Assembly (NCBI GenBank): GCA_019828565.1
Contig: JAHDYR010000062.1
Coordinates: 1,178,001-1,242,000, forward strand
Direction of reading: 5' to 3'
DNA length: 64,000 nucleotides
Source: Carpediemonas membranifera
Taxonomy: Eukaryota > Fornicata
Shown: positions 1 to 11,437 of the stretch, in pieces
Layout: the number at the start of each line of letters is the position of its first letter
How positions within the stretch are numbered: position 1 is the stretch's first letter
Translations under genes and position numbers: made by a program
Notes under the pieces: model-generated
The model's database searches: none
Told to the model about the DNA's origin: nothing
Seen by the model: only the letters and a program-made list of their open reading frames with translations

Positions 1-1
1 A

Positions 2-127
2 CGAGACAAGGGTCAGGGTGATGGTAAAAAAGAAGGGCTTATGCTCCAGATCATCAAGCGTCAGAATGAGGCCGTGAACGGCAAGTGGGTTCGGGACCGC
101 ACGCTGGGAGACGCGCTATATAAATAG
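2..127 (+). CDS. C-terminal end of an unidentified protein (partial)
   Basis: The reading frame is open from the window edge to a TAG at 125-127, giving 41 lysine- and charge-rich residues (it begins RDKGQGDGKK and ends LGDALYK). No start is visible because the gene would begin left of the window. I do not recognise the family. The next gene is convergent on the minus strand, which fits a tail-to-tail arrangement with a 96-bp gap. About 25 bp at the window start resembles a noncoding stretch near 45818-45843, so a chance frame inside a repeat remains possible. Confidence 0.4.
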   Translation, partial: RDKGQGDGKKEGLMLQIIKRQNEAVNGKWVRDRTLGDALYK

Positions 128-223
128 ATTTTAAGGTAAAACAACATTGGAGGTGATGGACTATCGAAACTTCGCACAATCACGAGGTGCGCCCTTTACT
201 GCGTCCAGAACCCCAGCCCCAGT

Positions 224-1879
224 TCATACGAAGTCGGCCAGCTGCGGGAAGACGCGCACCGCCCTGGTCACGCCCTCGTGGTAGACGAAGAAGATGTCCG
301 GCACTGCCTTCTGCACCTGTGTCCGCGTCAGATGCGCTGTGAACAGCTTCTGGAACTCGTCGCCACCACTCGCCGTCGCCCGCTTTCTCTTCGCCACCTT
401 CTTGCTCGTCTTCGTACTCGTATACTCCGGGGCATCTGGGCCACGGATGAGCCGCGCCAGAACGCTACCCTCAGCCACCCTCACCGCCAGGTTGAAGGCG
501 GGGTAGTCCTCGAGGCCTTGGACCGAGACCCGGCCGCCTGACGTCACACTGACCCCCACCGCCCCGAGAGCGGCGGCGACAGTGTCCGCGATCCCTCCCC
601 TGGCGTGCTCGGCGGCCATGGTGTACCGGTCCAGCGCCAGCATGCGGAGCACCGTGGGCAGTATCGCAGTGCGGAAGGCGTCGGGCGGACGGAAGGGCAG
701 AAGCGGGGCGGGTGTGGCCAGTCTGGCCTCCCGTGCCATAGCGACGTGCTTCATGGTCTCTCTGTGTGCGTTGATGTCGGTCCTGGGGTAGATGGCGTAC
801 TCCCGGCTGATCGGGTTGACCGGGTACGAGATGAACTCAGACGGCGCCATGAACCCGATGTTGCGGTGCTTCAGCAGAGAGAAGTCCATCGTAGTGTCCG
901 ATGTGGCCTGGATGATGTCCGTGAAGCTGAGTGCCTCGCTGACGGCGCACGTGCTCCCCATCGTGGGGTTTTCGGGGTACGGCAGGTTGCTCCAGTGCGC
1001 CTCCATCGCCCGGTACACAAGCCGCTCGTCCTTGAACCCCCGCACCGTCTTGAAGAAGTCGGCATCGCTCATCCGCCCGTCGGTGTCGCCTGCTGTCCTC
1101 GTCAGCACCGTCCGCACCTGGTCCTTGAGCCTGGGGTCCCCGCTGGCCACGGGGATTGCTGCCACGTCCTCCTTGGTTACGGGGCGGCCCCCCGTCCCCA
1201 AGGCCAGGTACTGCAGGGCCATAAGCGTTGACCTCAGGTCCTGGTTGCAAGCAGTGATGATGTCCTTGGCCCTGGCCTGGCTGATGTTGATCTCCTCCCT
1301 CTGGGCTATCCTGCACACCCGCTCCCGCAGCGTCGTCGGGGCGACCTGGCCCAGGGGGACGTGAAGGGCCGCCATGCGGAGGGCCCGCATCGCAGGGATG
1401 AACGGGTTGTTGCAGATACACACCACAGGCATTCTAGGCCCGCCGTGCTTCTTTGGCCGAGTGGCGCGGAGGACCTCGGCGACGGCGGCCTGGCCATCGG
1501 CCCCGTCGATCTCGTCAAAGATCAGCAGCTGGGCGTCTTTGCGCTTTCCTGGCTGTCCGAAGAAGGATGTGATGGCCTTGGTCTTCGTCACGGTGTTGAT
1601 TCGTGTCCGAAGACTCTTGGCGGTGCGCTCGTTGCTGGCGTCGATGATCTGCGGCTCGTAGTTGCACATCTTGGCAATAACTACGGCCATAGTAGTCTTC
1701 CCTGACCCTGGGGGTCCGCTAAGGAGTATCACAGGCTTCTCTGGCGCTGTTTCCCCGCTTGCTCCGAATACGACGCCATCCCAGGATTTCAGCCAATTAA
1801 GAACCGTCAGATTTGCTTTCTCGTCGCTTAATAGGTCTGTATACCGCCTCGGCTTGTATTTCTCGACGAACAGACTCAT
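224..1879 (-). CDS. CTF18: CTF18-type alternative clamp loader large subunit
   Basis: 551-residue AAA+ protein of the RFC large-subunit class. The start at 1879 gives MSLFVEKYKPRRYTDLLSDE, which matches the point where the conserved CTF18 core begins; longer readings upstream look noncoding. Walker A GPPGSGKT lies at about residues 55-62 and Walker B LLIFDEID at 118-125. The stretch YTDLLSDE...WLKSWDGVVFG and the ICICNNPFIPAMR motif resemble CTF18 more than RFC1, and the C-terminus (FVYHEGVTRAVR) matches the conserved CTF18 tail that binds CTF8/DCC1. CTF18-RFC loads or unloads PCNA and supports sister chromatid cohesion. The protein lacks the long N-terminal extension seen in animals. RFC1 is the alternative assignment. 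Confidence 0.85.
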   Translation of the reverse strand: MSLFVEKYKPRRYTDLLSDEKANLTVLNWLKSWDGVVFGASGETAPEKPVILLSGPPGSGKTTMAVVIAKMCNYEPQIIDASNERTAKSLRTRINTVTKTKAITSFFGQPGKRKDAQLLIFDEIDGADGQAAVAEVLRATRPKKHGGPRMPVVCICNNPFIPAMRALRMAALHVPLGQVAPTTLRERVCRIAQREEINISQARAKDIITACNQDLRSTLMALQYLALGTGGRPVTKEDVAAIPVASGDPRLKDQVRTVLTRTAGDTDGRMSDADFFKTVRGFKDERLVYRAMEAHWSNLPYPENPTMGSTCAVSEALSFTDIIQATSDTTMDFSLLKHRNIGFMAPSEFISYPVNPISREYAIYPRTDINAHRETMKHVAMAREARLATPAPLLPFRPPDAFRTAILPTVLRMLALDRYTMAAEHARGGIADTVAAALGAVGVSVTSGGRVSVQGLEDYPAFNLAVRVAEGSVLARLIRGPDAPEYTSTKTSKKVAKRKRATASGGDEFQKLFTAHLTRTQVQKAVPDIFFVYHEGVTRAVRVFPQLADFV

Positions 1880-2031
1880 CGCTGATCGACAGACCGCGCG
1901 CTTGAGCATATTCTGCGCGACCAACAATGCAGTCAGTGACGAACAAAAGCAGTACTGACACGCATGTACATATAGAACATGGTCCAAGCTGGGTTTATTA
2001 TATGTATATAACAAGCCGACCTTCACCGCCG

Positions 2032-2682
2032 TCAGCGGGGCAGGTGTGTCGCGGCATGCCCACTGGTCATGACGCTGCCGATGACCATGGGCGGCACCAC
2101 AAACTGCTCCCCGCCGGCCACCATGCTCCTATCCTTGTCTAATGGCCTGTTGGCCAGTGCCCGCCGGTGCTGGTCGACCTCATTGATGCCGCCCTGGATG
2201 ACGCGGAGATAGGTCAAGGCGCGGTTGAACGGGGTCGTCATGGGCGTCTCCTTGGACACGATGGCGTGCAGCTCGAGCTCCTTGGCTGACAGGTCGTTGA
2301 GTCGACGCTGGAGTTGGTCAGTGGCGCCGGGATCGATCCGACCGATGAGCGGAATTGTCGCGGCGGGCATAGTTGTGGATGGTAACGCCTCTCCAAAGCG
2401 GTCGATGCGGGCGCGTTTGTGGGCGCCGGCGCTCTGCTCTCCCTCCCGGAGTTGGCATTTTCGCGCGTGAGTCAAAAGCTGCTGGTGAGAAGTACCAGGA
2501 GAGAAGTACCTGCCGCATCGAAGGCATTCCTTCACATGATCCGAGACCTTCTTCTCTCCAGGGCGATCCCAAACGCGATCAAGACGTTGAATGGTTTCTG
2601 GCTTCATTTTTGACAGAAACCCACCGCGTTCCTTTGTGTCTGGCCAGCTGTGTAGCAGGAAGTACTCTCGGACCGTATCCAT
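2032..2682 (-). CDS. Hypothetical protein with a C2HC-type zinc finger
   Basis: 216 residues starting at ATG 2682. Residues about 54-77 contain CLRC, 16 residues, H and KC in a spacing typical of a small zinc-binding finger. The rest is helical and polar, with a run of basic residues just after the finger (HKRARIDR). There is no signal peptide or membrane segment. It may bind nucleic acid, but I do not recognise the family. It shares a short divergent intergenic region with the glucosamine-6-phosphate isomerase gene, and a clear YGCAGTTTA element lies 31 nt upstream of its start codon. Confidence 0.7.
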   Translation of the reverse strand: MDTVREYFLLHSWPDTKERGGFLSKMKPETIQRLDRVWDRPGEKKVSDHVKECLRCGRYFSPGTSHQQLLTHARKCQLREGEQSAGAHKRARIDRFGEALPSTTMPAATIPLIGRIDPGATDQLQRRLNDLSAKELELHAIVSKETPMTTPFNRALTYLRVIQGGINEVDQHRRALANRPLDKDRSMVAGGEQFVVPPMVIGSVMTSGHAATHLPR

Positions 2683-2712
2683 GATGATTCAGACAATCAG
2701 GTCGGTTTGACC

Positions 2713-2726
2713 GGCTAAACTGCACC
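2713..2726 (-). promoter_or_regulatory. Putative core promoter element (YGCAGTTTA)
   Basis: On the minus strand this reads GGTGCAGTTTAGCC, 31-44 nt upstream of the ATG at 2682. The same core sits close upstream of several other starts (31953, 36920, 62232, 63023), so I read it as a start-site element. The function is inferred from recurrence and position only. Confidence 0.5.
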
Positions 2727-2860
2727 GACAATACTTCGCAGATGGCGGGAAGACTGGGACCGAAACTGAGAATGACCGGCTTTAACACATGCTCGCTAAG
2801 CGGGCAGCGGGCTGTTTGGTCACACCTCGTCACGCGCAGGCTTGGGAAAGACGATAAGAG

Positions 2861-3634
2861 ATGACTGTTCCCTTTGATACTTCCCCCGTTAGAACCGTTG
2901 AGAAGAATGGTATTACAGTATACGTCTTTAAGACAGCGAATGATGTCGCACTCGCGGCTTCTCAGATGATGGCCGGCACGATTAATCAGCCCAAGTGCAA
3001 TTTAGGCCTTGCGACAGGGAGTACTCCGGTCAAAACCTACACGCAGCTCATCAAGATGCACCAGTCTCGCGTCCTCTCGTTTAAGAACGTTACAACCTTC
3101 AATCTCGACGAGTACTGCATCCCGTCACACCACAGCCAGTCCTACAGAACATTCATGCAGGAGAACCTCTTCGACTACGTTGACATCAAGCCGTACGACA
3201 CTCACGTCATGTCCGGTACCGCCGTTGACCCTGAGGCCGAGACCCGCGCCTTTGAGTCCCTCATCCTGGCCCGCGGCGGCGTCGACCTCTGGCTCCTGGG
3301 GATTGGCGCCAACGGGCACATCGGTTTCAACGAGCCCGGCAGCGAGGAGCTGTCCCGCTCCCGTGTCGTCGAGCTGACGGCCCGCACCCGCAAGGACAAC
3401 GCCCGTTTCTTCGAGACAATGGACCAGGTTCCCACCCACGCCGTATCCGCTGGTGTCGCTACCATCCTGGACGCCAAGTGCATCCTCCTCCTCGCCACCG
3501 GTGCTGCTAAGGCCGAGGCCATCAAGGCCGCTGTGGTCGGGCCCCGTGGCGTCGAGTGCCCCGCCTCGTTCATTCAGGGCCACCGGCACGCCGTCTTCAT
3601 GGTGGACGAGGAGGCTGCTGCTTTTATCGAGTAA
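2861..3634 (+). CDS. Glucosamine-6-phosphate isomerase/deaminase
   Basis: 257 residues, a usual length for the NagB/GNPI family. Family motifs are present: LGLATGSTP (phosphosugar loop), FNLDEY (catalytic Asp) and GIGANGHIGFNEPG. The enzyme interconverts glucosamine-6-phosphate plus ammonia and fructose-6-phosphate plus ammonia. In Giardia the homologue feeds cyst-wall N-acetylgalactosamine synthesis; whether this organism uses it for a cyst wall or for amino-sugar breakdown cannot be seen here. The start at 2861 is the first ATG and leads directly into the family N-terminus. Codon use is strongly C/G-ending in the second half. CGCAGGCTTGG, a loose match to the recurring promoter element, lies about 20 nt upstream. 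Confidence 0.95.
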   Translation: MTVPFDTSPVRTVEKNGITVYVFKTANDVALAASQMMAGTINQPKCNLGLATGSTPVKTYTQLIKMHQSRVLSFKNVTTFNLDEYCIPSHHSQSYRTFMQENLFDYVDIKPYDTHVMSGTAVDPEAETRAFESLILARGGVDLWLLGIGANGHIGFNEPGSEELSRSRVVELTARTRKDNARFFETMDQVPTHAVSAGVATILDAKCILLLATGAAKAEAIKAAVVGPRGVECPASFIQGHRHAVFMVDEEAAAFIE

Positions 3635-3715
3635 AAAACTCATTTTAGGTCCAATAATTTAAGGATAACAACATTGTCAAGAGGCTGTACAACTATACAC
3701 AGCTAGGGGGTTCCA

Positions 3716-6700
3716 CTACCGCAAATGGAGCTGCGCGACGAATAGAGCTCGGCTATACCCGCGCAGCCGCTCCAGGATCTGGGTCATCGACGCCCAGACC
3801 ACAGCGACGGCGACGACGGCGAGGACGAGGCTCACCGCGACGACAACAACCTGGCCGGCCGATAGCATGGTTTGCACACGGTCGTATCTAGAGTCGAATA
3901 GATTCGCGAGATCGTCAATAACGTCGAAGGCGAACGCCATCTGGGCGTCAAGCACGATTAGCTCGAGATCGGCAGAATCAGCAGATGTGCCGAGATCGGC
4001 ATCGATCACCGACACCGTGGTGATGCCCGTCACGACACGCCCCATCCTCGCCGCGATCGAGTCGAGCTCTGTGTCGAAAAACACGACGGACTCCGGGGAG
4101 ATGCCCGAGGGTTGGAACACGGAGTCGTACGCGTCCATCAGCTCAGCCCGCACGGTCGCGGGATACTTCACAATGGGCAAGACGCCGTTGGCTGCTACTG
4201 CGACGAATGCCACTGAGTTAGCGGTGAGTGGCGCGGCGAGGGAGAGCCGGGAGAGCTGGGGTAGCAGGGACGCCGTGAGGAGGCACAGGACGAATACGGC
4301 GAGGAGCATGACGCAGAGGACAAAGGAGATGCTGGCCATGGCCGCGAGGAGGCTGATGCGGTACGACATGAACGTCTTCTGAAACAAGGCGTGGCGGTCG
4401 GAGGCGTGCGGTGTGTGGGTGTGTCGGACGGCGCTCAGCCCCACTAGGATGGCCGGCAGCACCACAAGAGAGCCGACGATGAGGTAGGGGAGCAGCAGCG
4501 CCGCCACCATCGCTTGCTGGTTCAGCTGCATGATAGCGCTCGCCCTTGTCACCGCGTCCTCGGCGTCGTCTTTCAAGTCGCTGACGACACTCGGCATGTG
4601 GCGGTGCAGGGCCTCGAGATCCGACGAGATCATGGTGCCAGTGAGGCACAGCTCCCATGCCAGGGCGGCGCGGTCGGGCTCGGGCAGACCCAGATCGAAC
4701 GTCGTGTTGGTGTACCGGCCGATGTCCTGGATGCGGGGGCTGTCGGAGATGTCCCACGTCACCTCCGCGAGCTTGGCCGGGATTGCTTCGTCGTCGTACT
4801 CGTGAACCGACGCGGCAAGTCTGGCGGCAATTGACACCGCCTGAATGGTGTAATCCACGTGGCCCAGGAACTTGTCGGAGTTGCACTTGGCGACCTCAGC
4901 GCACGCGGAGATGAAGACCGCACGGGCATTGTCGACGGCGTGGAGCTGCCCGGCCATGGCGCTCAGGCTCGTGTTGGTGTGCACAGCGTGGTATCTTTGG
5001 ACGCTGTACACCGCCTGCAGCGTCTGCGATGTGAGTGCGACCATCGCGTCGATAGCATGCGATGCATGCTCAACCTTGTTGTCCAGCTGTACCATTCTAC
5101 GGATGGCGAGGTCGCCGCTGATCGGGGTGAGAGCGATGCCGAGCAGGATGAGGAGCAGCGCGGCCATGCCGCCCATGGCAGAGCGCTTGGCTACCCGCTG
5201 GCGTGCGATGGGCGAGAAAGTGATGCCGAGGAGGGTCGTCACGACAAGGATGGCCGCCACGCCAGCCATCGTCAGGACGACCGGGGCGTGGCCGGTGGCC
5301 GCAGAGATGAACGTGTCGACAGCGGCGGACATGGCAGTGGTGATCGCCTCGATGCCGTTGAGCAGACCGGCGAGGTGCTCGGCGGTCAGCACGTCGTACG
5401 TTACCTCCATGGCCACCGTCTTGAGCTCTGCCGGGCTGAGCAGCGCGTCATCTGCTGTTCTGTTGTACCACGCGGCCCTCTCGTACGCCACACGGTCGTG
5501 GCTGTAGTGGGTCTCGGCGGGGAAGTCCCAGTCGACCATGTGCACCCCAAGCCCAGCCCGGTCGACCCCGTGGGCAAGGGCGGCTTCGTTCATGGCGACG
5601 TCCAGCGGGTACTGCAGCAGCTCCCGGGCCTGGACGTAGCCGACGAATGTCTCGCAGACTCCATCACACGGTATCGTGGCGTACAGCTCGTCCACGACGC
5701 GGTGGATCTGCTTGGTGCGATCCTCGGATGCCACCCGCCCCGCGTCGACTGACCCGCTGACGATGAACCGTGTCGTCTCGAACAGCTGAGTGCACTCATC
5801 GGCCATAAGGCCTGGTAGGTCGAGGTCGAGCAGGGCGGTCACGGAGGAAAGGCTCAGGGGGTTCTCCCACGTCACGTATAGGACGTAGCCCATGCCGGCG
5901 CCCACGGCGACCAGGGAGGAAAGGAACGCCCCCGCCAGCAGCGCGATGTAGGTCAGCTCGAGGGCCGAGGCATGGCGGTGGCGCCGCTTGCCGTTCCCGG
6001 AGACGACGTAGACAGCGCGGTCCCAGAGGTCCCGGACGAAGGCGTGGAGGGCGAGGAGCGCTGTGGCGAGGTGGGCGAGCTCCTGGATCTCCGACGCGTC
6101 CGTCAGGGACGTCACTGTGTCGACAGACCCGGACTCACTCGCAGCAGTCGACCCGGCGATGCTCTGGGGGATCTCCCGCAGATACGCCGTGATCTGCTTC
6201 ATATCGTCGCTCGAGGCCGGGTCGGAGGCGGGCTCCCCGTCACTCTCGGTCTCCTCGTCGGCCATGAGCACCAGCCGGTCCCTCTGGGGCAGTGGTGACC
6301 TCACGGCGTTGGCGAAGGCCCCGCGGTGGCGGCTAGAGCTGTCCGTGTCGGATCCCTCGTCGGGCACCATCATCTCGAGGTCGGGCGAGGACTGCTGGCT
6401 GCAGGCAACGCTGGCCTCCGTCACGTCGATATCGAGCCCGGCGAAGTGCTCCTCAGGCCCTTCGCCGAGTGCTTCAATCAAATGATCAATGATCACTTCA
6501 TCCTTGGCATGCCGGGCCGCCTCTGTCGCGCTGACCTCTACGGTGGTGCGACCAGTGATAAACTCTGGCACGGTGGCTGTCGGTGTGGCCGCCTCCTCGT
6601 AGTCGCCGAGGTCCTGGAATTTGGCGAGGGCCGTGCCGATGAGTCTGAGCTGGCGACGAACCTGGGCGTTCGAGGCGCCCAGACAGGCGAGCAGGGCGTT

Positions 6701-9700
6701 GTCGCAGGACCTAACGATGGCAGGGAAGACCCTCGTGATGATCCAGACGGCAAGGGAGACGACAGTCGCGAAGTCGGCGATGCAGAGGAAGACGAAGAGC
6801 AGCGCCGAGCCGGTTGTGGCGAGCTTGCAGCTGGCGACGAGGTGCGGCATGTACTCTGAGACGAACTGTGTCAGCTGGAACACCCCAGTCCTCAGGGCGG
6901 CGTCCCGCACTCTACTGAGGTCGCTGTCGGCCTGGAGGTCCGCCCCGCTGATCATGGCCTCGCGGACATGCACCATGGACTCCTGGATGAGCATGGCGAT
7001 GGTCCAGGGCGGGGCGATCGACACGCGGTCGTACGAGGGGGTCTCATTCACGGCGTCCCGCATGACAACGTTGACTCCGAACGCCTCCGACAGCGGGAGC
7101 AGGACGGGCGCCGATTCCTCGACTTGGGCGATTGCCCGGTCCAGCGCGGCCAGTGCGGCGTCTGTCCCCCCAGGATAGCGGTCTGCCCCGCCGTCGAGAG
7201 CGGTGAGAGACGTGACGATGAGGCCCTGCTCGATGTCGTGGGCCAGGGCGCTGAGAGTTGGGAGAACGTCGAGGAAGGTGCGGAGGAGGCCTAGGACTGC
7301 CAGTGCGGCGGCGGCTACGGCGACGATGAAGAGGAGGTTTGCTGCGGCGGCGACCCAGGCCGCGAACGACCCCACATCCTCTACGTCCGACCGGGCAGCC
7401 CGCCCCTTGGCGGTCGACGACGCCGTGGAGACGGACGAGGCCGAGTAGTCCGACGTCCCTGCCATGCTAGCCTCCTCGGCCATCTCCGCCTTGATCTGCC
7501 GGGCGGTCTGCCGGTCCCGCAGCACGTTCTCGAGGAAAAGGACGTACCACTCCCTCGTCACGGTGCTCTCGGGGTACTTGGCCAGGATCGCGCGGTAGGC
7601 GGACTCGGTGCGGCTGCAGGCCCGGTCGACGTGCTTGACTTGGGCGATGATGGCGGGCAGGTCGACCTTGGGCTCGAGGAACAGCGGCCACAGCCGCTGC
7701 TGGCGACGCAGGGCGGACAGGTGGTTCTCCCTCGCCTGACTGAGACTCGCGCGGACGTCGATGATGGTGGCCGCGTTGACATCGCCACCCAGGAGCTGCG
7801 AGAGGCTCTGGAACTCGATGAATTTCTCCATGGCGTGGACGTAGATGTTGTGACAGAGCCGTCTGTGGTTGAATATCTCCATCTCGAAGTGCTTGAACAT
7901 ATCTTTGCACAGGCCGACGGTCGCCGGGGTTCTGAGATCCAGCAGGAACACTAGCAGCCGAATCTCCGTCGTGAAGGCGGGCGAGTACAGCGCCAGAGTC
8001 CGTCGGAGCACCATACCCGCCTGCATCCACAGTCTCGCCCGCTGCTTGTTGTTGAGGCGGAATCTTTTGAACACATCAAAGTCCTGCCACATAAGGGGCC
8101 TGGTTCCGATCTCAAGGACGAGGGGCGGGGTGTGGCCGAGGTCGGGGCTCGTCAGGGCAACGTCGGTGACGTCCGCCCAACGCATGACAGTGGAACGCCG
8201 GTGGAATCCGTGCCGGAATGTCGCGAGCACCAATCCAAGCGGCCCGAGTGGCGGCGTGGCGCCTGTCCGGGCCCCGGGGGCGAGCAGATGAAGGGTCCTC
8301 ACCTCGCAGTTCCACTGACGGAGCAGAGTCAAGGATGGGGCGGCCAGGAGGAGCAGCGTCTGGGCGATCAGAACAGGGCCGACCGGGATGGTCCGCAGGG
8401 CCGCGAGGGTGGAGTTTCTGGTAAAGTAGAGGGCTAGGGCTACCACTGCGGCGCCAGCAGATGCCGAGGCCGACGCGGCAGAGTGCCAGGCGGCTGTGGC
8501 GTTGAGCACTGTGCTCCGCACGGGGAGGTAGAGCACTGTGGGCAGCAAGGAGGCCCCCGAAAAGAACAGGGCGAATACTGCCAGCACGACCGTGGCCGCG
8601 GTGGCGAACAGCAGCTTGTCATCGTCCAGGTCGGTCTTGTCGGCGTGCACGCAGCCCAACACCATTCCAGTGAAGACCAGTGATTGGTTCTGGGACGCTG
8701 TGACCGCCGTGGCAAGCCGAGGCCGCGTGGTGTAGAACATGGGAGCTGCGTGGGCAAGGCTGATAAATATCGCCGTGAACCAGTGTGCCGCTGGCACTAC
8801 GGCCACGGCGACCACAGCCATCGTCACAGAGGCCATGGAGATGAAGGTGGAGCTTCCCGTGACGAGGTACAGGGCGGGGTGGGCGAGCTGGACGCCCAGT
8901 GACGTGAAGAACACGGTGCCGAGCGGCGCGGTCATCGAGAACGACCCGAACCTGATGGCCGACCGCGCGAGGAGCTGTAGCTTGCTCTGGTGCCCGCGGC
9001 CCAGTGCTACTATGGGGACGGCGATGGAGCAGAGCACCCAAATGGCCCAGAAGGCGGTGACGACCTCCTTGGAGATCGTGTCGGAGAGCGACGGGGTCGC
9101 GAATATCGCTAGATAGTTTCTAATAGTATCAAATCTTGTCGAATCTGCAGATATAGCTGGCAATATCGACATTAGCATGAGAAGTAGACTTGAGATCATC
9201 ATAACCAGTGACATCGCCTGGGCAAACGGCACCGGCATGTCCCCGGGCCTGTACATGGCGTCGTGGAGGGCGGCAGACCACCCCAGGTCGGGTCTCCGTG
9301 CCACACCGGCCTGGACCATCTCGGTCTGAATCCTCTCCCTCTTGTTGGCCGCGGCAGTGACGGAGTTGTTGTACAGGGCGGTGGATATGGTGTCTGCGAC
9401 GACTCGGGCCGACTCTGCGACCGTTCTGAGCTGCTCGGTTGTCATGTAGCGGTTCTTCCGGATCAACCGCAGCATTCCCTCTTCGTCCGGGTTCCCTATG
9501 TCCCTTGCGAGCTTCCTGGCCCGGCTCTTGCACTCCTCGTCGAAGGGCATGGTCCTAATTCCCCCGAACATGAACGTAGCTACGGGGTCTCCATCGATGC
9601 TGATCATAGCGCCGCCGTCGTGCATGATGCGGCTGTGGCACTCGCTGAGGCTGAATGAGTTGTCCGCCAGTGTCCCGAACAGCTGGTCTGACGCATAGCA

Positions 9701-10284
9701 CCTGGACTGACCAATTGGGAAGGGCCGCACCATCGTCTCGCACACAGTTGAGATGCGATATGCCCGCGAGAGCATGTTGCCACGCAGGTCCGTGATGACC
9801 GCGCCTACGTTACCGTACTCTGTGAACTTGTCGACGATCAGGTCGACTAGCGGCAGGTCTGTCAAGGCCTCGAGAACATTACTGGAGCTGTGCTCGGCCG
9901 GGACGTCAAAGTCCAGGAAGGGGACGACCCGGTAGATCTCCCGGGCCAGGACGTGCGGTGTGTGGATGTATTTGGAGAACAGCTCGTCGAGAAGCTTCGA
10001 GAGCCGCCGAACTTTGTTGTTGTACGCGTCATTTCCAACGACGTTGGCACTGTGTTAGCTGGGGGAGAGCGGACGAACTGGGGAATACCGATAGCCGACT
10101 TTTTTGGTGGAACAAGCACGTCTGAGGAGCTTGTGTCACTCACGGTGAGGCCAATATCCTGTATGATCGAGTCAGAGCAAACAAACCTCTATATCAACGA
10201 GAACGCGGTGATGTCCACTTGAGGGAATGCCCTGTGTAACTGTTGGAACACGATGGGAGTACAAACGCCGATATCCTTAGACAT
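3716..10284 (-). CDS. Giant multi-pass membrane protein, tiny-macrocysts (Tmc)-like, with N-terminal PocR-type sensor domain
   Basis: The gene needs three short introns to open: exons 10284-10267, 10231-10187, 10158-10079 and 10049-3716; introns 35, 28 and 29 nt (GTTTGT..GTTACACAG, GTTTGT..CATACAG, GTTCGT..CTAACACAG). The product is 2158 residues. Residues about 112-274 match the bacterial PocR ligand-binding domain: GAVITDLRGNML, three spaced cysteines (TVCETM, QSRCYASD, LSECHSRI), IDGDPVATFMFGG and a closing helix MTTEQLRTVAESARVVADTIS. A block of about eight to ten membrane segments follows (about 320-650), then a soluble helical region with a half-TPR-like motif (YPESTVTREWYVLFLENV) typical of Tmc proteins, then three further groups of paired membrane segments separated by loops. 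I infer a plasma-membrane sensor. Domain borders are estimates by eye. Confidence 0.8.
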
Positions 10285-10627
10285 GTTGGCAAGTCCCGTT
10301 GCTGTGCAGTTTATGAATTCGTCTGCCACGGCGGATTCGGGCGAGGACAGAGAAACATAGCCGCGGCCCAGCCTCGGCTCCGGCACCCTCCCCTCGGTGC
10401 CTCCAGGATAGAGGCCAGGGCAGGCTCATTTCGTCAAACACTTGACGATCTCTATAGCCAATCAGTCAATGATGCGAAAAGTAAGCGGAGATGCTACCCA
10501 CAGGCCAAGTCCGACTGTCTTGATTATGAAACATCAAATTTCATCCTCCTTCCAAATTTCAAGTTTTGGGAGGGTCAACTCTTTAGTGTATCTATGGTAC
10601 AAACGCTTTCCGCGATCTATAGACTGC
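10285..10627. other. Intergenic region upstream of the PocR/Tmc gene
   Basis: No convincing gene. TGCAGTTTA occurs on the plus strand at 10305-10313, so it is in reverse orientation relative to the downstream minus-strand gene and about 21 nt from its start codon. The rest is unremarkable and somewhat AT-richer than the coding DNA. Confidence 0.6.
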
Positions 10628-11242
10628 CTAGATGGTCATCTCAGCATAGAACGTCTTTCCCTGGTGCGACCTTGGCCAAATGGTCTTCTTCTGAGTCCGG
10701 TATACCAGCTGAACGCCAAGGACGACGCTAACGGTGTAGAAGAATGTGGCGAGAAGGTCTCCGGCCACGCATAGCACGGGCCAGAACAGGGCGTTGAAGA
10801 ACCACCCATAGGACCACAGAAAGCGGGCGAGCTGGATGGCGTCCAGGACCATCGCTATGATCCAGCCGAAACCACTGAAGAAATCGAGAATTGGCAGCAC
10901 CATGAGGGATGTGTACATCAGACGGCGGTGGCAGAAGATCCTGAGGGCAAACACGACGATGCAGGACGACATAAGGAGGTCGCGGTGCCAGTTGTTGAAC
11001 GAGGTGACGTCACCGAGCTGCACAGCGATAACAATGAAGTTGAATGTAGCACGGAATACGATAAAGGTAAAAACTACGAGGAAACACGCCATACAGACCA
11101 GAAAATTGATCATCGAGAAGTGCTGCAGAAGCCCAAGGTTCTTTCCAAGGTCCCTGAAGTGTAGGATATCTTTGACCTCATCCCAATAGCGTTGAGATGG
11201 TGTTTTGGTCACCGGGATGTACTTGGTTGTCCCTAGGACCAT
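10628..11242 (-). CDS. Hypothetical multi-pass membrane protein
   Basis: 204 residues from ATG 11242. After a soluble start of about 45 residues there are four to five hydrophobic stretches: MINFLVCMACFLVVFTFIVF, FNFIVIAVQL, a stretch around LLMSSCIVVFAL, SLMVLPILDFFSGFGWIIAMVL, and a long block WFFNALFWPVLCVAGDLLAT onward. The tail is short and basic. No family motif is recognised and no signal peptide precedes the first membrane segment. It sits head-to-head with nothing and follows the FEN1 gene on the same strand, 195 bp away. Confidence 0.7.
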   Translation of the reverse strand: MVLGTTKYIPVTKTPSQRYWDEVKDILHFRDLGKNLGLLQHFSMINFLVCMACFLVVFTFIVFRATFNFIVIAVQLGDVTSFNNWHRDLLMSSCIVVFALRIFCHRRLMYTSLMVLPILDFFSGFGWIIAMVLDAIQLARFLWSYGWFFNALFWPVLCVAGDLLATFFYTVSVVLGVQLVYRTQKKTIWPRSHQGKTFYAEMTI

Positions 11243-11437
11243 TATTGGTATCGTGTGTCAAATCTGGCAAAACAATTGAGTGAGATGTCGGGCGAATCTG
11301 CAAGATACAGAGGTGATTCACACCAGCCCGATGCAACTTCCACTTCATTCGACCTCAACCACCAGCAACCTGACCTTCACCCAATGGCACCGTCCCAAGT
11401 GGACACCCAGCGCCGTTTACTGCACCCCCCCTCACAC

